Source: Fodinicola acaciae
GTDB lineage: Bacteria; Actinomycetota; Actinomycetes; Mycobacteriales; HKI-0501
Direction of reading: 5' to 3'
DNA length: 64,000 nt
Assembly (NCBI RefSeq): GCF_010993745.1
Contig: NZ_WOTN01000001.1
Location: forward strand, 2,359,235 to 2,423,234
Positions 38,341 to 47,478 of the stretch are shown here, in pieces (position 1 is the first letter of the stretch; every line of letters starts with the position of its first letter). Under the pieces are notes generated by a model, which did no database searches, had not been told where the DNA came from, and was given only the letters and a program-made list of their open reading frames with translations. The position numbers were made by a program, and so were the translations under genes.

Positions 38341-39369
38341 CTAGATGGTCCCCGCGTCGATCGCCTGCGCGATCCACGGGATGACCTCGTCGAGCATGCT
38401 GTCCAACGACGTGGTGGCCTCGAAGTCGAGGATCCGTTTTGCCTTTTCGGTGGCCGGAATCCGGCGTTGTACGTCGTGTTCGAACGGCTTGTCGTGGACC
38501 AGCCGCAGCGGCACATCTGGCCCTTTGGCCTTCCACCAGATCGTCTCGGCGAGCTCGCGTACGGTGGTCGACTGCGCGGTCGACAGGTTGAAATCCTCGT
38601 TGTGGGCGGCCGGATGCGACATCGCGGTGACGATGCCGCGAGCCAGATCGCCACCGTATGTGTAATGCCGGATCTGTTGGCCATCACCGAGAACATGCAA
38701 CGGGTCCTGGCCTTTGAGGACCTTCTGCACCAGGTCCGGCACGACGTGGCTCATCGCCAGTGTCACGTTGCCGGACAAGATCTGCTGATCGCCGAGAGCG
38801 CGACTTTCGCCGATGCCCACGCAGTTGAACGGCCGGACGATCGTGTATGGCAGGCCGTACTGATCCCAGGCCGCGCGCGCGAAATACTCGACCGCGAGTT
38901 TTTGGAAGCCGTACGAGGAAAGCGGCGGCGGCACCTCGCGCTCCTGGCCTTCGTACGACGGCCAGTCGGTGGTGCTCTCGAAGACCATCGAGGACGACAG
39001 GTAGGTCACCTTCGACAGTTTTCCGTTGCGGTGCGCGGCGATCGCGGCGTCGCAGGAGGCGGCGATGATCCGCTCGTTGGTCGCCAGCAGGTCGTACGCG
39101 TATGTGTGGAAATACGAGATGCCGCCGATCATCGCGGCACCGGCGATGAAGTGGTCGCAGTCGGCCAGCAGCTCGGTCATCAGGCCGGTGTCGGTCGCGT
39201 CGCCCTCCACCAGGCGATAACGCGGATGGTCGTCGTATGACTTGACCACCTTGCCGTACTTGGAAAAGTTGTCGACGCCGACCACCTCGTAGCCACGTCG
39301 CAGCAGCTCCTCGACGACGTAACCGCCGATGAAACCGGCCGAACCACTGACCAGGACCTTCTGCATCAT
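38341..39369 (-). CDS. NAD-dependent sugar epimerase/dehydratase
   Basis: The 342-residue extended SDR binds NAD through GSAGFIGGYVVEELL and has the catalytic Ser125-127 cluster and Tyr153/Lys157 (YGFQK). It resembles nucleotide-sugar 4-epimerases and related enzymes. The specific reaction (epimerisation, decarboxylation or other) cannot be read from sequence. ATG codons at 39369 and 39366 are both usable; the first overlaps the GT2 stop. As last gene of the OMT-GtrA-GT39-UGD-GT2 operon it should act on the same UDP-sugar as the dehydrogenase. Confidence 0.85.
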   Translation of the reverse strand: MMQKVLVSGSAGFIGGYVVEELLRRGYEVVGVDNFSKYGKVVKSYDDHPRYRLVEGDATDTGLMTELLADCDHFIAGAAMIGGISYFHTYAYDLLATNERIIAASCDAAIAAHRNGKLSKVTYLSSSMVFESTTDWPSYEGQEREVPPPLSSYGFQKLAVEYFARAAWDQYGLPYTIVRPFNCVGIGESRALGDQQILSGNVTLAMSHVVPDLVQKVLKGQDPLHVLGDGQQIRHYTYGGDLARGIVTAMSHPAAHNEDFNLSTAQSTTVRELAETIWWKAKGPDVPLRLVHDKPFEHDVQRRIPATEKAKRILDFEATTSLDSMLDEVIPWIAQAIDAGTI

Positions 39370-40118
39370 TGACCTTTCGTCGCACGAGCGCGGATCTGGG
39401 CCACCGTCAGCCGCGGCCCGAAGGCGAACCGCCACCAGCGGAAGTATTTCGGCATCCACCGCGCGATCCGGAAGTTGGACACCCCGGCCTGGCGGTCGAG
39501 CCAGATGGTCGGCAGCTCGGCGACCGGCCGGCGCAGCCGTTTGGCCTTGGCGATCAGCTCGATGCCGATCTCGAAACCGTCGCGGCTGTGGATCCCCACC
39601 GACCGGACGAAGTCGGTGGCGTATGCCTTGTACGAGTTCGTCGCATCACGCGTGCCCAGATGTGCCAGCATCCACAGCGAAAGTCCGGCGAGCTTGGAGA
39701 TCAGCGCCTTCAGCCGCGGACCGCCGACCTGCTGACCGCCGGGCATGTAGCGAGACGCCGCGGCCACCGCGACACCGCGTTCGACCAGCCGCGTCAGGTC
39801 GTCGATCTGGCGCGGATCGTCGCAACCGTCCGCCATCGTGACGACGGTGACCGGGGCGACCGCGGCGTCGATGCCGAAGCGAATGGCGTTCGCCGGTCCC
39901 CGGCCGTACGTGTTGACCACGCACCGCAGACCCGGATGGTTTCGGCGGTATTCCTCGATCACATCGACGGTCGTGTCGTCCGGCAGGTCGACGACGACCA
40001 GCACCTCGCATGGCAGCGTGACGGCCTCGAAGAGCCGGTCGAGCACCGGAACGATGTCCTTGCCTTCGTTGTACGCCGGGATGACGACGGACACGCGCGG
40101 TCGCGGCACGAGGGTCAC
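39366..40118 (-). CDS. GT2 glycosyltransferase, polyprenyl-phosphate sugar synthase type
   Basis: The 250-residue GT-A fold enzyme has VSVVIPAYNEGKDIVPVLDRL at the N-terminus, VVVDLPDDTT and the acidic MADGCDDP motif near residue 95. This resembles dolichol-phosphate-mannose synthase and ArnC catalytic domains, but it has no C-terminal membrane helices and must associate peripherally. It would charge a polyprenyl phosphate with the sugar that the GT39 enzyme later transfers. The GTG start at 40118 overlaps the dehydrogenase stop (GTGA). Confidence 0.85.
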   Translation of the reverse strand: MTLVPRPRVSVVIPAYNEGKDIVPVLDRLFEAVTLPCEVLVVVDLPDDTTVDVIEEYRRNHPGLRCVVNTYGRGPANAIRFGIDAAVAPVTVVTMADGCDDPRQIDDLTRLVERGVAVAAASRYMPGGQQVGGPRLKALISKLAGLSLWMLAHLGTRDATNSYKAYATDFVRSVGIHSRDGFEIGIELIAKAKRLRRPVAELPTIWLDRQAGVSNFRIARWMPKYFRWWRFAFGPRLTVAQIRARATKGQ

Positions 40119-41332
40119 ACCCGCACCCCGGCACCGAGAATGTTCCACACGTCGACCACCGGCTTGTCGGTCGTCAGGCCGCGGTAGGTTTCGTGCGGTG
40201 CGGCCACGAAAAGCAGGTCGGACGCGTCGACCACCTCGTCCAGCGGCCGCAGCTGCGGGTCGACCGTGACGTACGGGTCGGTGCACAGCACGCGCGCCGC
40301 CTTGAACTTGAGGATTCGCTTGAGTTTGTACGACAAACTTGACCGGATGTCGTCGGACTCGCCTTTGAAGGCCATGCCGAGGATGCCGACGGTCAGGCCG
40401 GACAGGTCGAAGCGCCGCTCGACCCGGTCGACGAGATAGAGCGGCAGGCCTTCGTTGATCGCCATCGCGGTGTGGCCGAGCGCGAAATTGTTGTTGTTGT
40501 AGGCCGCGAGCTGCATCGTGTCCTTGAAAAGGCACGGCCCCGCCGCGAAACCCGGGCCAGGCATGTCGGCCGCGCGCGGATAGTCGGCGGTCAGGCCGGC
40601 GCGGATCCGCTCGAAGTCCAGGCCGCGGTCGTTGGCCATCATGTAGAGCTGGTTGGCGGTCGCAAACTTGACATATCGCCACACGTTGGTGAAGAGCTTG
40701 GCCAGCTCCGCTTCCTCCGGTGCCATCTCCACGACTTTGCCGGTCAGCAACGAGAAAAGCTTTCCGGCGCGGCGGAGGCCTTCGGGCGTACGGCTGGAGA
40801 CGATCTGCGGCAGGTCGAAAAGCTCGGTCATCGCGCGGCCTTCGGCGATCCGCTCCGGGCAGAAGGCCACGTCCAGCTCGACGCCGAGGCCGGCGACCAT
40901 TTTCTCGACACTGGCGGTGACACCGGGATAGACGGTGCTGCGCAGGACGATCAGCTGGCCGTCGCGGAAGTGGTCGCCGCAGGCGGCCAGCGCCTCGCTG
41001 ATCGCGGCCTGGTCGGGGTTGAGGTGCCGGTCGACCGGCGTACCGATCACCACCACCACGTTTTCCGCGGTCGAGATCACTGAGGGGTCGACGGATGCCT
41101 TCAACCGTCCCGATTCCAGCGCTCTGGTCAGCACTTCGGGCGCGCCGGCCTCGTCGAACGGCATCCGGCCGGCGTTGACCGCGCGTACCGAATCGGCGTT
41201 GACGTCATAGATCCCGACGCGTGCGCCGCGGTCGGCGAGCGCGATCGCCAGTGGCAGTCCGACGTGACCGCAGCCGCCGATCACGACCACGTCACGTGCG
41301 AATCCGGTCTGGTTTTCCAAGGAAGTCGTCAT
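40115..41332 (-). CDS. UDP-sugar 6-dehydrogenase (UGD/WecC family)
   Basis: This 405-residue enzyme oxidises a nucleotide sugar at C6 to a uronate using two NAD+. The N-terminal Rossmann domain starts VVIGGCGHVGLPLAIALADRG. STVYPG, FCPERIAEG and the catalytic Cys267 in GPCLFKDT follow. A nearby NNNNF and a final UDP-binding domain with MAFKGESDDIRSS complete the fold. UDP-glucose is the most likely substrate, but UDP-N-acetyl sugars are possible. It sits 10 bases after the GT39 gene and overlaps the GT2 gene. Confidence 0.9.
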   Translation of the reverse strand: MTTSLENQTGFARDVVVIGGCGHVGLPLAIALADRGARVGIYDVNADSVRAVNAGRMPFDEAGAPEVLTRALESGRLKASVDPSVISTAENVVVVIGTPVDRHLNPDQAAISEALAACGDHFRDGQLIVLRSTVYPGVTASVEKMVAGLGVELDVAFCPERIAEGRAMTELFDLPQIVSSRTPEGLRRAGKLFSLLTGKVVEMAPEEAELAKLFTNVWRYVKFATANQLYMMANDRGLDFERIRAGLTADYPRAADMPGPGFAAGPCLFKDTMQLAAYNNNNFALGHTAMAINEGLPLYLVDRVERRFDLSGLTVGILGMAFKGESDDIRSSLSYKLKRILKFKAARVLCTDPYVTVDPQLRPLDEVVDASDLLFVAAPHETYRGLTTDKPVVDVWNILGAGVRV

Positions 41333-41342
41333 TGTCGCTCTC

Positions 41343-43202
41343 TCACTGGCAGTGGTGCAGGACGAGTGCGTCCGGAGAGAAGGACGCGCCGTACGTGGAC
41401 GGGTCGATCCGCGCGCAGTGCTGGCCGATCCAGCCGGCGATGACCGGGTCGGCGAACCGCGGCGGCACTTTTCCCGGATAGAGCAGGAAATACCGCACGC
41501 GACCCTGCTGGACATACTGCCGCAGCTGCGCGACGGTGAGCGCGTGGTCGCTGCCGAGGAAGCCGCCCATCGCCATGAAAGGCTTGCCGGTGCGCAAAAT
41601 CATCGGTGCCGCATACTGTGAGCTCGGTACGCCGGCGAGCCAGGTCGCCTCACCCCGCCGGTTGTCCAGATATGCCAGCATCTTCCGATAGCCGGCGGCG
41701 TCACCGGTCGAGCTGTCGAGGTCCTGGAACGGTCCGTTCGGGTCGCCACCGAAACCACCTTTGCCGCCTGGCCCGCCTTTCCAGGTGTCAGCAGGACCGG
41801 CCAGCGGATTGGTGAAGATGATGCGCTGGAACGGTGTCACGACAGCGAAAGCGGTAGGGCCAGCGAGTACGGCGACCAGCGAGATCGCCACCGCCGGGCC
41901 GGTCCAGCGGCCGGCAGGCAGGATGGCGATCGCGACGATGGTCGCGATCAGGACCAGCCATCCCAACCAGGGCACGAAAGTTGGCGTACGCGACAGAAGC
42001 ACGAAGGCCAGCAGGCCGCTGGCGCAGACGGCGAGCGGCAGGCTCCAGCGCCGGGATTCCTTTGGCAGTACGAAGATCGTCGCCGCCAGCGCGGCGAGTG
42101 CCGGCGCCATCGGCGCGGTGTAATAGGGATGCGGGCCGCCGCTGGTGAAGCTCAGCACGGCGAGGTGTGTCAGCAGCCAGGTCCCCCACAGGATGAGGAC
42201 AGCGCGAGGAAAGTCCGTACGCGCACGGCGCCCACGCAGCACGAGTCCGACGACCAACGCCACGATCGCCAGTGGAATCAGCCAGGAGATCTGCGCGCCG
42301 AGGAAGTCGTTGACCATCCGGCCGACGCCGGGGTCGCCCATCCACTCGTCACCGGAGCCGGACTTCCCGAGCCGGCCGATGCCGTTGGCGCCGATCACGC
42401 TGTCCAGGAACGTGTTGTTGGAGCTGCCACCGATGTAGGGCCTGGAGCCGGCCGGCGTCGCGTCGACGATCACCAGCCACCACAGGCTGCTGACCGCCAG
42501 CGCCGCGCCGGCGGCGACCAGGTGCCCGAGCCGCCGGAGCGTCGGTCCCGGCGCCGCGACGACGTACGTGAGAACCAGCGCCGGCACCACCAGATAGGCC
42601 TGCAACATCTTCGTGTTGAAGGCAAAACCGACCAGGACAGCGGCCACCACCAGCAGTCGTACGCTGCCTGAGCGGGTCGCCTCCAGACCTGCCCAGCCGG
42701 CCAGCACGAGCAGCAGCACGAGCAGCGGGTCAGGTGTGTTGTCGCGACTGATGGCGACCGTGATAGGTGTCAGCGTCAACACCAGAGCGGCGACGAGACC
42801 GGCGCGCACGCCGGCCGTACGGCGTACGGCCACATAGAGAACGGCGACTGCCGCGACCGCCTCGATTGCCTGCGGCAGCAACAATGTCCAGGTGTTGAAG
42901 CCGAAAACCCGCGCGGTCAGGCCAACGATCCAGAGCGCCAGCGGCGGTTTGTCGACGGTGATGAAGGATGCCGGATCCAGCGACGCGAAGAAGAACGCGT
43001 GCCAGCTCTTGGTGCCGGACAGGACGGCGGCCGAGTAGTACTGGTAGGCGTTGCCGCTCGCGCCCAGACCCCAGGTGTAGAGAGCGGCGGCGAGGACCAG
43101 AATCGCGAGCAGTGCGGGACGAGCCCATCGCGCGCTGCCGCTGCGAACGATGTTCTCAACGTGTTCCTCGGTGGCGGCCGGCGGAGACAGATGCGTGGTC
43201 AT
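41343..43202 (-). CDS. GT39/ArnT-like membrane glycosyltransferase
   Basis: The 619-residue protein has about 11 to 13 membrane helices. The first extracytoplasmic loop bears the DKPPLALW motif near residue 84, as in ArnT and protein mannosyltransferases, preceded by YQYYSAA and followed by SRDNTPDP. The C-terminal extracytoplasmic domain is Gly-rich (GGPGGKGGFGGDPNG). Enzymes of this class use a polyprenyl-phosphate sugar on the outer face of the membrane and do not use a nucleotide sugar. The operon also encodes a GT2 synthase and a GtrA flippase. The acceptor may be the exported polyketide or an envelope component. Confidence 0.9.
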   Translation of the reverse strand: MTTHLSPPAATEEHVENIVRSGSARWARPALLAILVLAAALYTWGLGASGNAYQYYSAAVLSGTKSWHAFFFASLDPASFITVDKPPLALWIVGLTARVFGFNTWTLLLPQAIEAVAAVAVLYVAVRRTAGVRAGLVAALVLTLTPITVAISRDNTPDPLLVLLLVLAGWAGLEATRSGSVRLLVVAAVLVGFAFNTKMLQAYLVVPALVLTYVVAAPGPTLRRLGHLVAAGAALAVSSLWWLVIVDATPAGSRPYIGGSSNNTFLDSVIGANGIGRLGKSGSGDEWMGDPGVGRMVNDFLGAQISWLIPLAIVALVVGLVLRGRRARTDFPRAVLILWGTWLLTHLAVLSFTSGGPHPYYTAPMAPALAALAATIFVLPKESRRWSLPLAVCASGLLAFVLLSRTPTFVPWLGWLVLIATIVAIAILPAGRWTGPAVAISLVAVLAGPTAFAVVTPFQRIIFTNPLAGPADTWKGGPGGKGGFGGDPNGPFQDLDSSTGDAAGYRKMLAYLDNRRGEATWLAGVPSSQYAAPMILRTGKPFMAMGGFLGSDHALTVAQLRQYVQQGRVRYFLLYPGKVPPRFADPVIAGWIGQHCARIDPSTYGASFSPDALVLHHCQ

Positions 43203-43687
43203 CGGACGTGCTCCCGTAAGGGGTCTTGGTTGCGGCGCGGATGAAAAACCCAGCCACGCAACAACGCGAAGCGCAGGATGGTGGACAGTGCCGTGCAGGC
43301 CGCCAGGGTGACCAGCTCGGCGATCCGGCCGGCATGCGCAGCGGCGAGCTGCAGCAGCCCCAACCCGCCGCTGCTGACGACCGGCCCGAGCAGGAAGGTC
43401 ACGCCGCCTTCGACGTGGTGGCGCAGTGCTCGGCGTGAGCCGCGAAAACCGAACGCGAGCCGCCGGTTGGCCGCCGTGTTGGCCACCATCACCAGCAACA
43501 CGGCCGGCACGTTGGCGACCAGTGGCGGCAGGAACGTACGCAGCAGCGCGTAAAAAGCCAGATGCGCGGCGGTGCTCAGCGCGCCGATGACGACGAACGC
43601 CGGCAGCTGGCGCGCCATGCCGGCCGGCAGCCGATCCAGCAGACGCGGATTTTCCTGGCGGTCGCGGACAACCGGTGTTCCGGTCAT
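43199..43687 (-). CDS. GtrA-family membrane protein (probable lipid-linked sugar flippase)
   Basis: The 162-residue protein has four membrane helices and GtrA-family features: LPAFVVIGALSTAAHLAFYALLR, ANTAANRRLAFGFRGS, and the terminal ALLRGWVFHPRR. GtrA-type proteins are thought to flip polyprenyl-phosphate sugars outward. Its stop overlaps the GT39 start by four bases and it starts 9 bases after the O-methyltransferase stop, which ties lipid-linked sugar transfer to an antibiotic-type gene. Confidence 0.88.
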   Translation of the reverse strand: MTGTPVVRDRQENPRLLDRLPAGMARQLPAFVVIGALSTAAHLAFYALLRTFLPPLVANVPAVLLVMVANTAANRRLAFGFRGSRRALRHHVEGGVTFLLGPVVSSGGLGLLQLAAAHAGRIAELVTLAACTALSTILRFALLRGWVFHPRRNQDPLREHVR

Positions 43688-43696
43688 GGCGTCAGC

Positions 43697-44710
43697 TCAC
43701 TTTTTGCGGCCGATAACCAGCGTGTCGACGTCGGTCAGCTGGGTCGTGTCGGTCTCGGTGAAGCCGGCCTCGACCATCATCGCGCGGCAGTCGGCCGCGG
43801 TGTACTCGCTGCCGCCGGGACTGATCAGCATCATGTGCAGGCTGGTGATCAGGCTGTGGTCGTTGGTACGGCGCTCGTCGTCGATCATGGGGTCGTAGAC
43901 CAGCAGCACACCGCCGGACGGCAGCGCGTCGTACGCCTTGCGGACGAGTTCCTTGCGCAGGCCCGGATTCCAGTCGTGCAGGACGTGACCGAAGATCAAT
44001 ACGTCCGCCGAGGGCACCGGCTCGGTGAAGAAGTCGCCGGGATGGAAGGCGATCCGGCCGGCCATGCCGAGCTTTTCCATGTGTTCGTCGAAAACCTCGC
44101 GCACCGCCGGCAGGTCGAAGACGGTGGCGTTCAGGTGCGGATGCGCCTTCACCAGCTCGGCCGACAGGTTGCCGCGCGCGCCGCCGAGGTCGGCGAACGA
44201 CCGGTGCGCGCGCCAGTCGTACTTGTCGGCCAGGGCCGGACCGACCAGCTGGTTGATGCCGTCCATCGCGGCCATGAACCGGCGGATACGCTTCGGGTCG
44301 GCCTGCATGTCGTCGTGCATCTTCTGTTCGTTTTCCACGTCTTCGGTGACCGAGCCGATCTGCAGGAGCTCGGCGAGCCGGGCCCATTTGCCGTACTGCA
44401 GGTTGTGCATGATGAGAAAGCCACCGACGTATCCAGGCTTGCGCGCGTCCAGGTACGCATCGGAAACCGCTGTGTTGCGATAGAAACCCTGTTCTCGGTC
44501 GAGCAGGTCCATCGCCACCAGCGCGTCGAGGAAATCGCGAGTGGCGCGCGGATGCAGGTCGAGCGCGGCGCGCAGCTCGGTCTCGGTGGCCGGCGCCGCC
44601 GCGAGGTGCGTGAAAATCCCGAGCTCGACCGCGGTCAGCAGGACCTTGGAGCGGCAGTGGTCCAGGCCGAGCCGGATCAGCTCGGTCTTTCCGGGGATTG
44701 TGGTTGTCAT
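43697..44710 (-). CDS. SAM-dependent O-methyltransferase (TcmN/DnrK-like)
   Basis: The 337-residue protein belongs to the PF00891 group of natural-product O-methyltransferases. It has an N-terminal winged-helix dimerisation domain (VELGIFTHLAAAPATETELRAALDLHPRATRDFLDALVA) and the SAM site SFADLGGARGNLSAELVKAHP. GHVLHDWNPGLRKELVRKA and the TADCRAMMVEAGF motif follow. Such enzymes methylate phenols in aromatic polyketides. The ATG at 44710 has GAGGTG upstream. It is the first gene of a six-gene operon running through the lipid-linked sugar module. Confidence 0.92.
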   Translation of the reverse strand: MTTTIPGKTELIRLGLDHCRSKVLLTAVELGIFTHLAAAPATETELRAALDLHPRATRDFLDALVAMDLLDREQGFYRNTAVSDAYLDARKPGYVGGFLIMHNLQYGKWARLAELLQIGSVTEDVENEQKMHDDMQADPKRIRRFMAAMDGINQLVGPALADKYDWRAHRSFADLGGARGNLSAELVKAHPHLNATVFDLPAVREVFDEHMEKLGMAGRIAFHPGDFFTEPVPSADVLIFGHVLHDWNPGLRKELVRKAYDALPSGGVLLVYDPMIDDERRTNDHSLITSLHMMLISPGGSEYTAADCRAMMVEAGFTETDTTQLTDVDTLVIGRKK

Positions 44711-44878
44711 CGAACACCTCTCGGTCGCACCGACGCTTCCGCGACATCGTCGGATCGGCCGCTCGCAGGCGACTGGTCCGGCGCTTGAGGACCGGCTCTC
44801 CAGCCCGTCTTGAGGGTGTCTCCACCGATTTCCGCAACGCTGTCCGGAGTCCCGTCCGGTGCCTGAGAGGATGTCCCG
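44711..44878. promoter_or_regulatory. Divergent promoter region (OMT operon and ABC exporter operon)
   Basis: This 168-base region holds two CTTGAGG elements 25 bases apart (about 44783-44789 and 44808-44814), reading TCAAG on the minus strand. On that strand TCAAGAC is followed at 11 bases by TGGAGAG, a weak SARP-like heptad pair. No sigma-70 hexamers were convincing. Confidence 0.4.
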
Positions 44879-45832
44879 TTGCGTCCAGCCACTATTGAGG
44901 CACGCGACCTCGCGAAGGGTTATCCCGGCGGAGTACGCGCGCTCGACGGAATCAGTTTCCACGTGCCGGCCGGCAGTGTGTTCAGCGTGCTCGGCCCCAA
45001 CGGCGCGGGAAAGTCCACCGCGATGAAAATCCTGACGACACTGGCCAGGCCGGACAGCGGCTCGGCGGCGATCGGCGGCATCGACGTCGCGCGCGACCCG
45101 CAGGCCGTACGGCGGATCATCGGCTGCGTCACCCAACAGTCCGGAGTGGACGGCGCGGCGACCGGCCGGGAAAACCTGACGCTGCAGGGAAGACTGCACG
45201 GCCTGTCCGGTCGTACGCTCGCGGCTCGCGTCGACGAGCTGATCGAACGGGTCGACCTGACGGCAGCGGCGCGGCGGCTGGCCGAGACCTACTCCGGTGG
45301 TACGAAACGAAAACTCGACATCGCGATGAGCCTGATCCACCGGCCGCGGGTGCTTTTCCTGGACGAGCCGACGACCGGCCTGGACCCGGAGATCCGCGCG
45401 GAGATCTGGCAGCAGATCGCCGCGCTGTCCGAGCGCGACCAGCTGACCGTCCTGCTCACGACGCACTATCTGGAGGAGGCCGACCGGCTCGCCGACCGGG
45501 TGGTGATCCTCGACCACGGCAAGGTCGTCGCCGAAGGCAGCCCGAGCCAGCTGAAGGACGAACTGCGCGGCGACGCCGTGCGGGTGGACCTGATCGAGCC
45601 GCGTGCCGTGCCGGCCGCACACCGCGCGCTGTCCGGCCTCGCGCTGATCCGCGAGGTCGTCGTCGAAGGTTGCGCCGTACGCGCACGTGTCGACGACGCC
45701 GCCGCGGCCGTGCCGCTGGTTCTGGCCGCGTTGAACGCCGACGGCGTACGCGCCGCGTCGGTGACGATCGCGCGGCCGTCACTGCACGACGTCTATCTCC
45801 ACCACGCGAGCCGCTCGGAGGCCAGCCGATGA
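44879..45832 (+). CDS. ABC transporter ATP-binding subunit (DrrA-type drug exporter)
   Basis: The 317-residue ATPase has Walker A GPNGAGKST near residue 40, signature YSGGTKRKLD, Walker B RVLFLDEPTTGLD and the switch histidine in LLTTHYLEEADRL. The extended C-terminal region matches the DrrA/daunorubicin-resistance group. Translation starts at TTG (44879) behind GAGAGG; no ATG is available in frame. It overlaps the permease gene by four bases. It probably exports the cluster product and gives self-resistance. Confidence 0.92.
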   Translation: MRPATIEARDLAKGYPGGVRALDGISFHVPAGSVFSVLGPNGAGKSTAMKILTTLARPDSGSAAIGGIDVARDPQAVRRIIGCVTQQSGVDGAATGRENLTLQGRLHGLSGRTLAARVDELIERVDLTAAARRLAETYSGGTKRKLDIAMSLIHRPRVLFLDEPTTGLDPEIRAEIWQQIAALSERDQLTVLLTTHYLEEADRLADRVVILDHGKVVAEGSPSQLKDELRGDAVRVDLIEPRAVPAAHRALSGLALIREVVVEGCAVRARVDDAAAAVPLVLAALNADGVRAASVTIARPSLHDVYLHHASRSEASR

Positions 45833-46605
45833 CCGCCACGCTCACCCAGTCGTGGTTCATGACCACCCGCCTGCTGCGCGGCACCGTACGGCAGCCGCTG
45901 TTCCTTGCCATCGGACTGGTGCAGCCGGTGGTCTGGCTGCTGATCTTCGGCCAGCTGTTCGGCCGGGTGACCGAGCTCGGCGGCTTCGGCACGCGGTCGT
46001 ACCTGGACTACCTCACTCCCGGCGTGCTGGTGATGATGGCGCTGACCCGTGGCGCGTGGAGCGGCGGCGACCTGCTGGTCGAGCTGGACCACGGCGTGCT
46101 CGACCGGTTCCTGATCTCGCCGGTGTCGCGCGCCGCGCTGATCGGCGGCCACCTCTGTCACCAGGCGATCGCGGTGATGGCGCAGTCGCTGGTCGTCCTG
46201 CTGCTCGCCGCGCTGGCCGGCGCCCGGCTGCCCGGTGGCCTGCCCGGCATGCTGGCGATGCTGGCCGCCGCGACCCTGGTGGTGCTCGCGGTCGGCTCGC
46301 TGTCGATGGCGTTCTCGCTGGTCATCCGCAAGCCGCAGACGCTGACCGCGACCATCCAGTTTGTCCTGCTGCCGCTGGTCTTCCTCAGCTCGGCGTTCAT
46401 CGAACAGCGGCTGGCGGCGCCGTGGATCGCGTTCGTCGCCCGGTTCAACCCGATCGACTGGGCCGTCCAGGCTGGCCGCAGCGCGCTGTCGGCGGCTCCC
46501 GACTGGGGTCTGGTGTTCACCCGGCTCGGCTGGCTCTTCCTACTCGCCGCGGTATGCGCCGCCGTCACGGTCCGGTCGTTTCGCGCCTATCAGCGGTCGC
46601 TATGA
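45829..46605 (+). CDS. ABC-2 type permease (DrrB-type)
   Basis: The 258-residue protein has six membrane helices of the ABC-2 family: PLFLAIGLVQPVVWLLIFGQLFG, YLTPGVLVMMAL, MLAAATLVVLAVGSLSMAFSLV and LPLVFLSSAFIE, then the conserved FNPIDWAVQAGRSAL. It pairs with the preceding ATPase (ATGA overlap) and is itself coupled to the sugar ketoreductase gene by a four-base overlap. Confidence 0.92.
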   Translation: MTATLTQSWFMTTRLLRGTVRQPLFLAIGLVQPVVWLLIFGQLFGRVTELGGFGTRSYLDYLTPGVLVMMALTRGAWSGGDLLVELDHGVLDRFLISPVSRAALIGGHLCHQAIAVMAQSLVVLLLAALAGARLPGGLPGMLAMLAAATLVVLAVGSLSMAFSLVIRKPQTLTATIQFVLLPLVFLSSAFIEQRLAAPWIAFVARFNPIDWAVQAGRSALSAAPDWGLVFTRLGWLFLLAAVCAAVTVRSFRAYQRSL

Positions 46606-47471
46606 CCGTCGTCGTCATCGGCGCCGGTGGCCTGATCGGCGGCGCGCTCCAGTCGGTGTTGCGGCGCTCCGGCGTCGCGGTCACCGGCTTCACCCGGCAG
46701 TCGCCGGCGATCGTCGACGGCCGGCCACATCCGGCCCTGATCTCGGCGCGTACGGTCTACTACCTGGCGTCCACCATCTCACCGTCCAATGTGGACGGAG
46801 CGGCCGCCGACCACACCGATTTCGTGCGGCTGCTCGACGGACTCACCGCCGCCGGACGGCGACCGACGGTCGTGCTCGGCAGCTCCGGCGGCACCGCGTA
46901 CGACCCGACCGCTTCCCCGCCATACGCAGAGGACTCGCCGGTCGCGCCGGCCGATCCGTACGGCCGCGCGAAGGTCCGGATGGAGGACGAGCTGCTGGCG
47001 CGCGCCGGCCAGCTGCGACCGGTGGTGCTGCGGCTGGCCAACGTGTACGGGCCGCGGCCGGACGGCACCGGCGGCTTTGGCGTTGTGGCGCACTGGTTGC
47101 GGGCGATCGCCGAGGGCCGGCCGGTGCGGCTCTTCGGTGACCCGCGGACCGTCCGCGACCACGTCTTCGTCGGCGACGTGGTCGACGCGATGCTTGCCGT
47201 ACGGCGGGCCGCCCCGCTGCCGTCGGTGCTCAACCTCGGGTCGGGCCGGCCGGTGTCGCTCGCGGACCTGTTCGAGGTCGTACGCGCGGTGACCGGCACC
47301 CGGCCGGAGGTGGAGCGGCTGCCGTCGCGCGGCCGGGACCGGCCGGCGGTGTGGCTGGACGTGCGACTGGCCCGGTCGGCGCTGGACTGGTGGGCCCGTA
47401 CGCCGCTGGAGGCCGGCATCGCGCAGACCTGGCGGGCCCTGTTGGACACGTACTCGGCAGTCAATCGGTGA
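46602..47471 (+). CDS. NAD-dependent epimerase/dehydratase family, probable sugar 4-ketoreductase
   Basis: The 289-residue short SDR has VVIGAGGLIGGALQSVLRRSG at the N-terminus, the catalytic serine in VVLGSSGGTAY, and YGRAK as the Tyr/Lys pair near residue 120. This size and the lack of dehydratase acidic residues after the serine fit dTDP-4-ketohexose reductases of antibiotic clusters. It would give a 4-hydroxy-6-deoxyhexose, competing with or complementing the WecE-like aminotransferase. It overlaps the ABC permease gene (ATGA) and precedes the GT1 gene by 7 bases. Confidence 0.8.
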   Translation: MTVVVIGAGGLIGGALQSVLRRSGVAVTGFTRQSPAIVDGRPHPALISARTVYYLASTISPSNVDGAAADHTDFVRLLDGLTAAGRRPTVVLGSSGGTAYDPTASPPYAEDSPVAPADPYGRAKVRMEDELLARAGQLRPVVLRLANVYGPRPDGTGGFGVVAHWLRAIAEGRPVRLFGDPRTVRDHVFVGDVVDAMLAVRRAAPLPSVLNLGSGRPVSLADLFEVVRAVTGTRPEVERLPSRGRDRPAVWLDVRLARSALDWWARTPLEAGIAQTWRALLDTYSAVNR

Positions 47472-47478
47472 GGACCAG

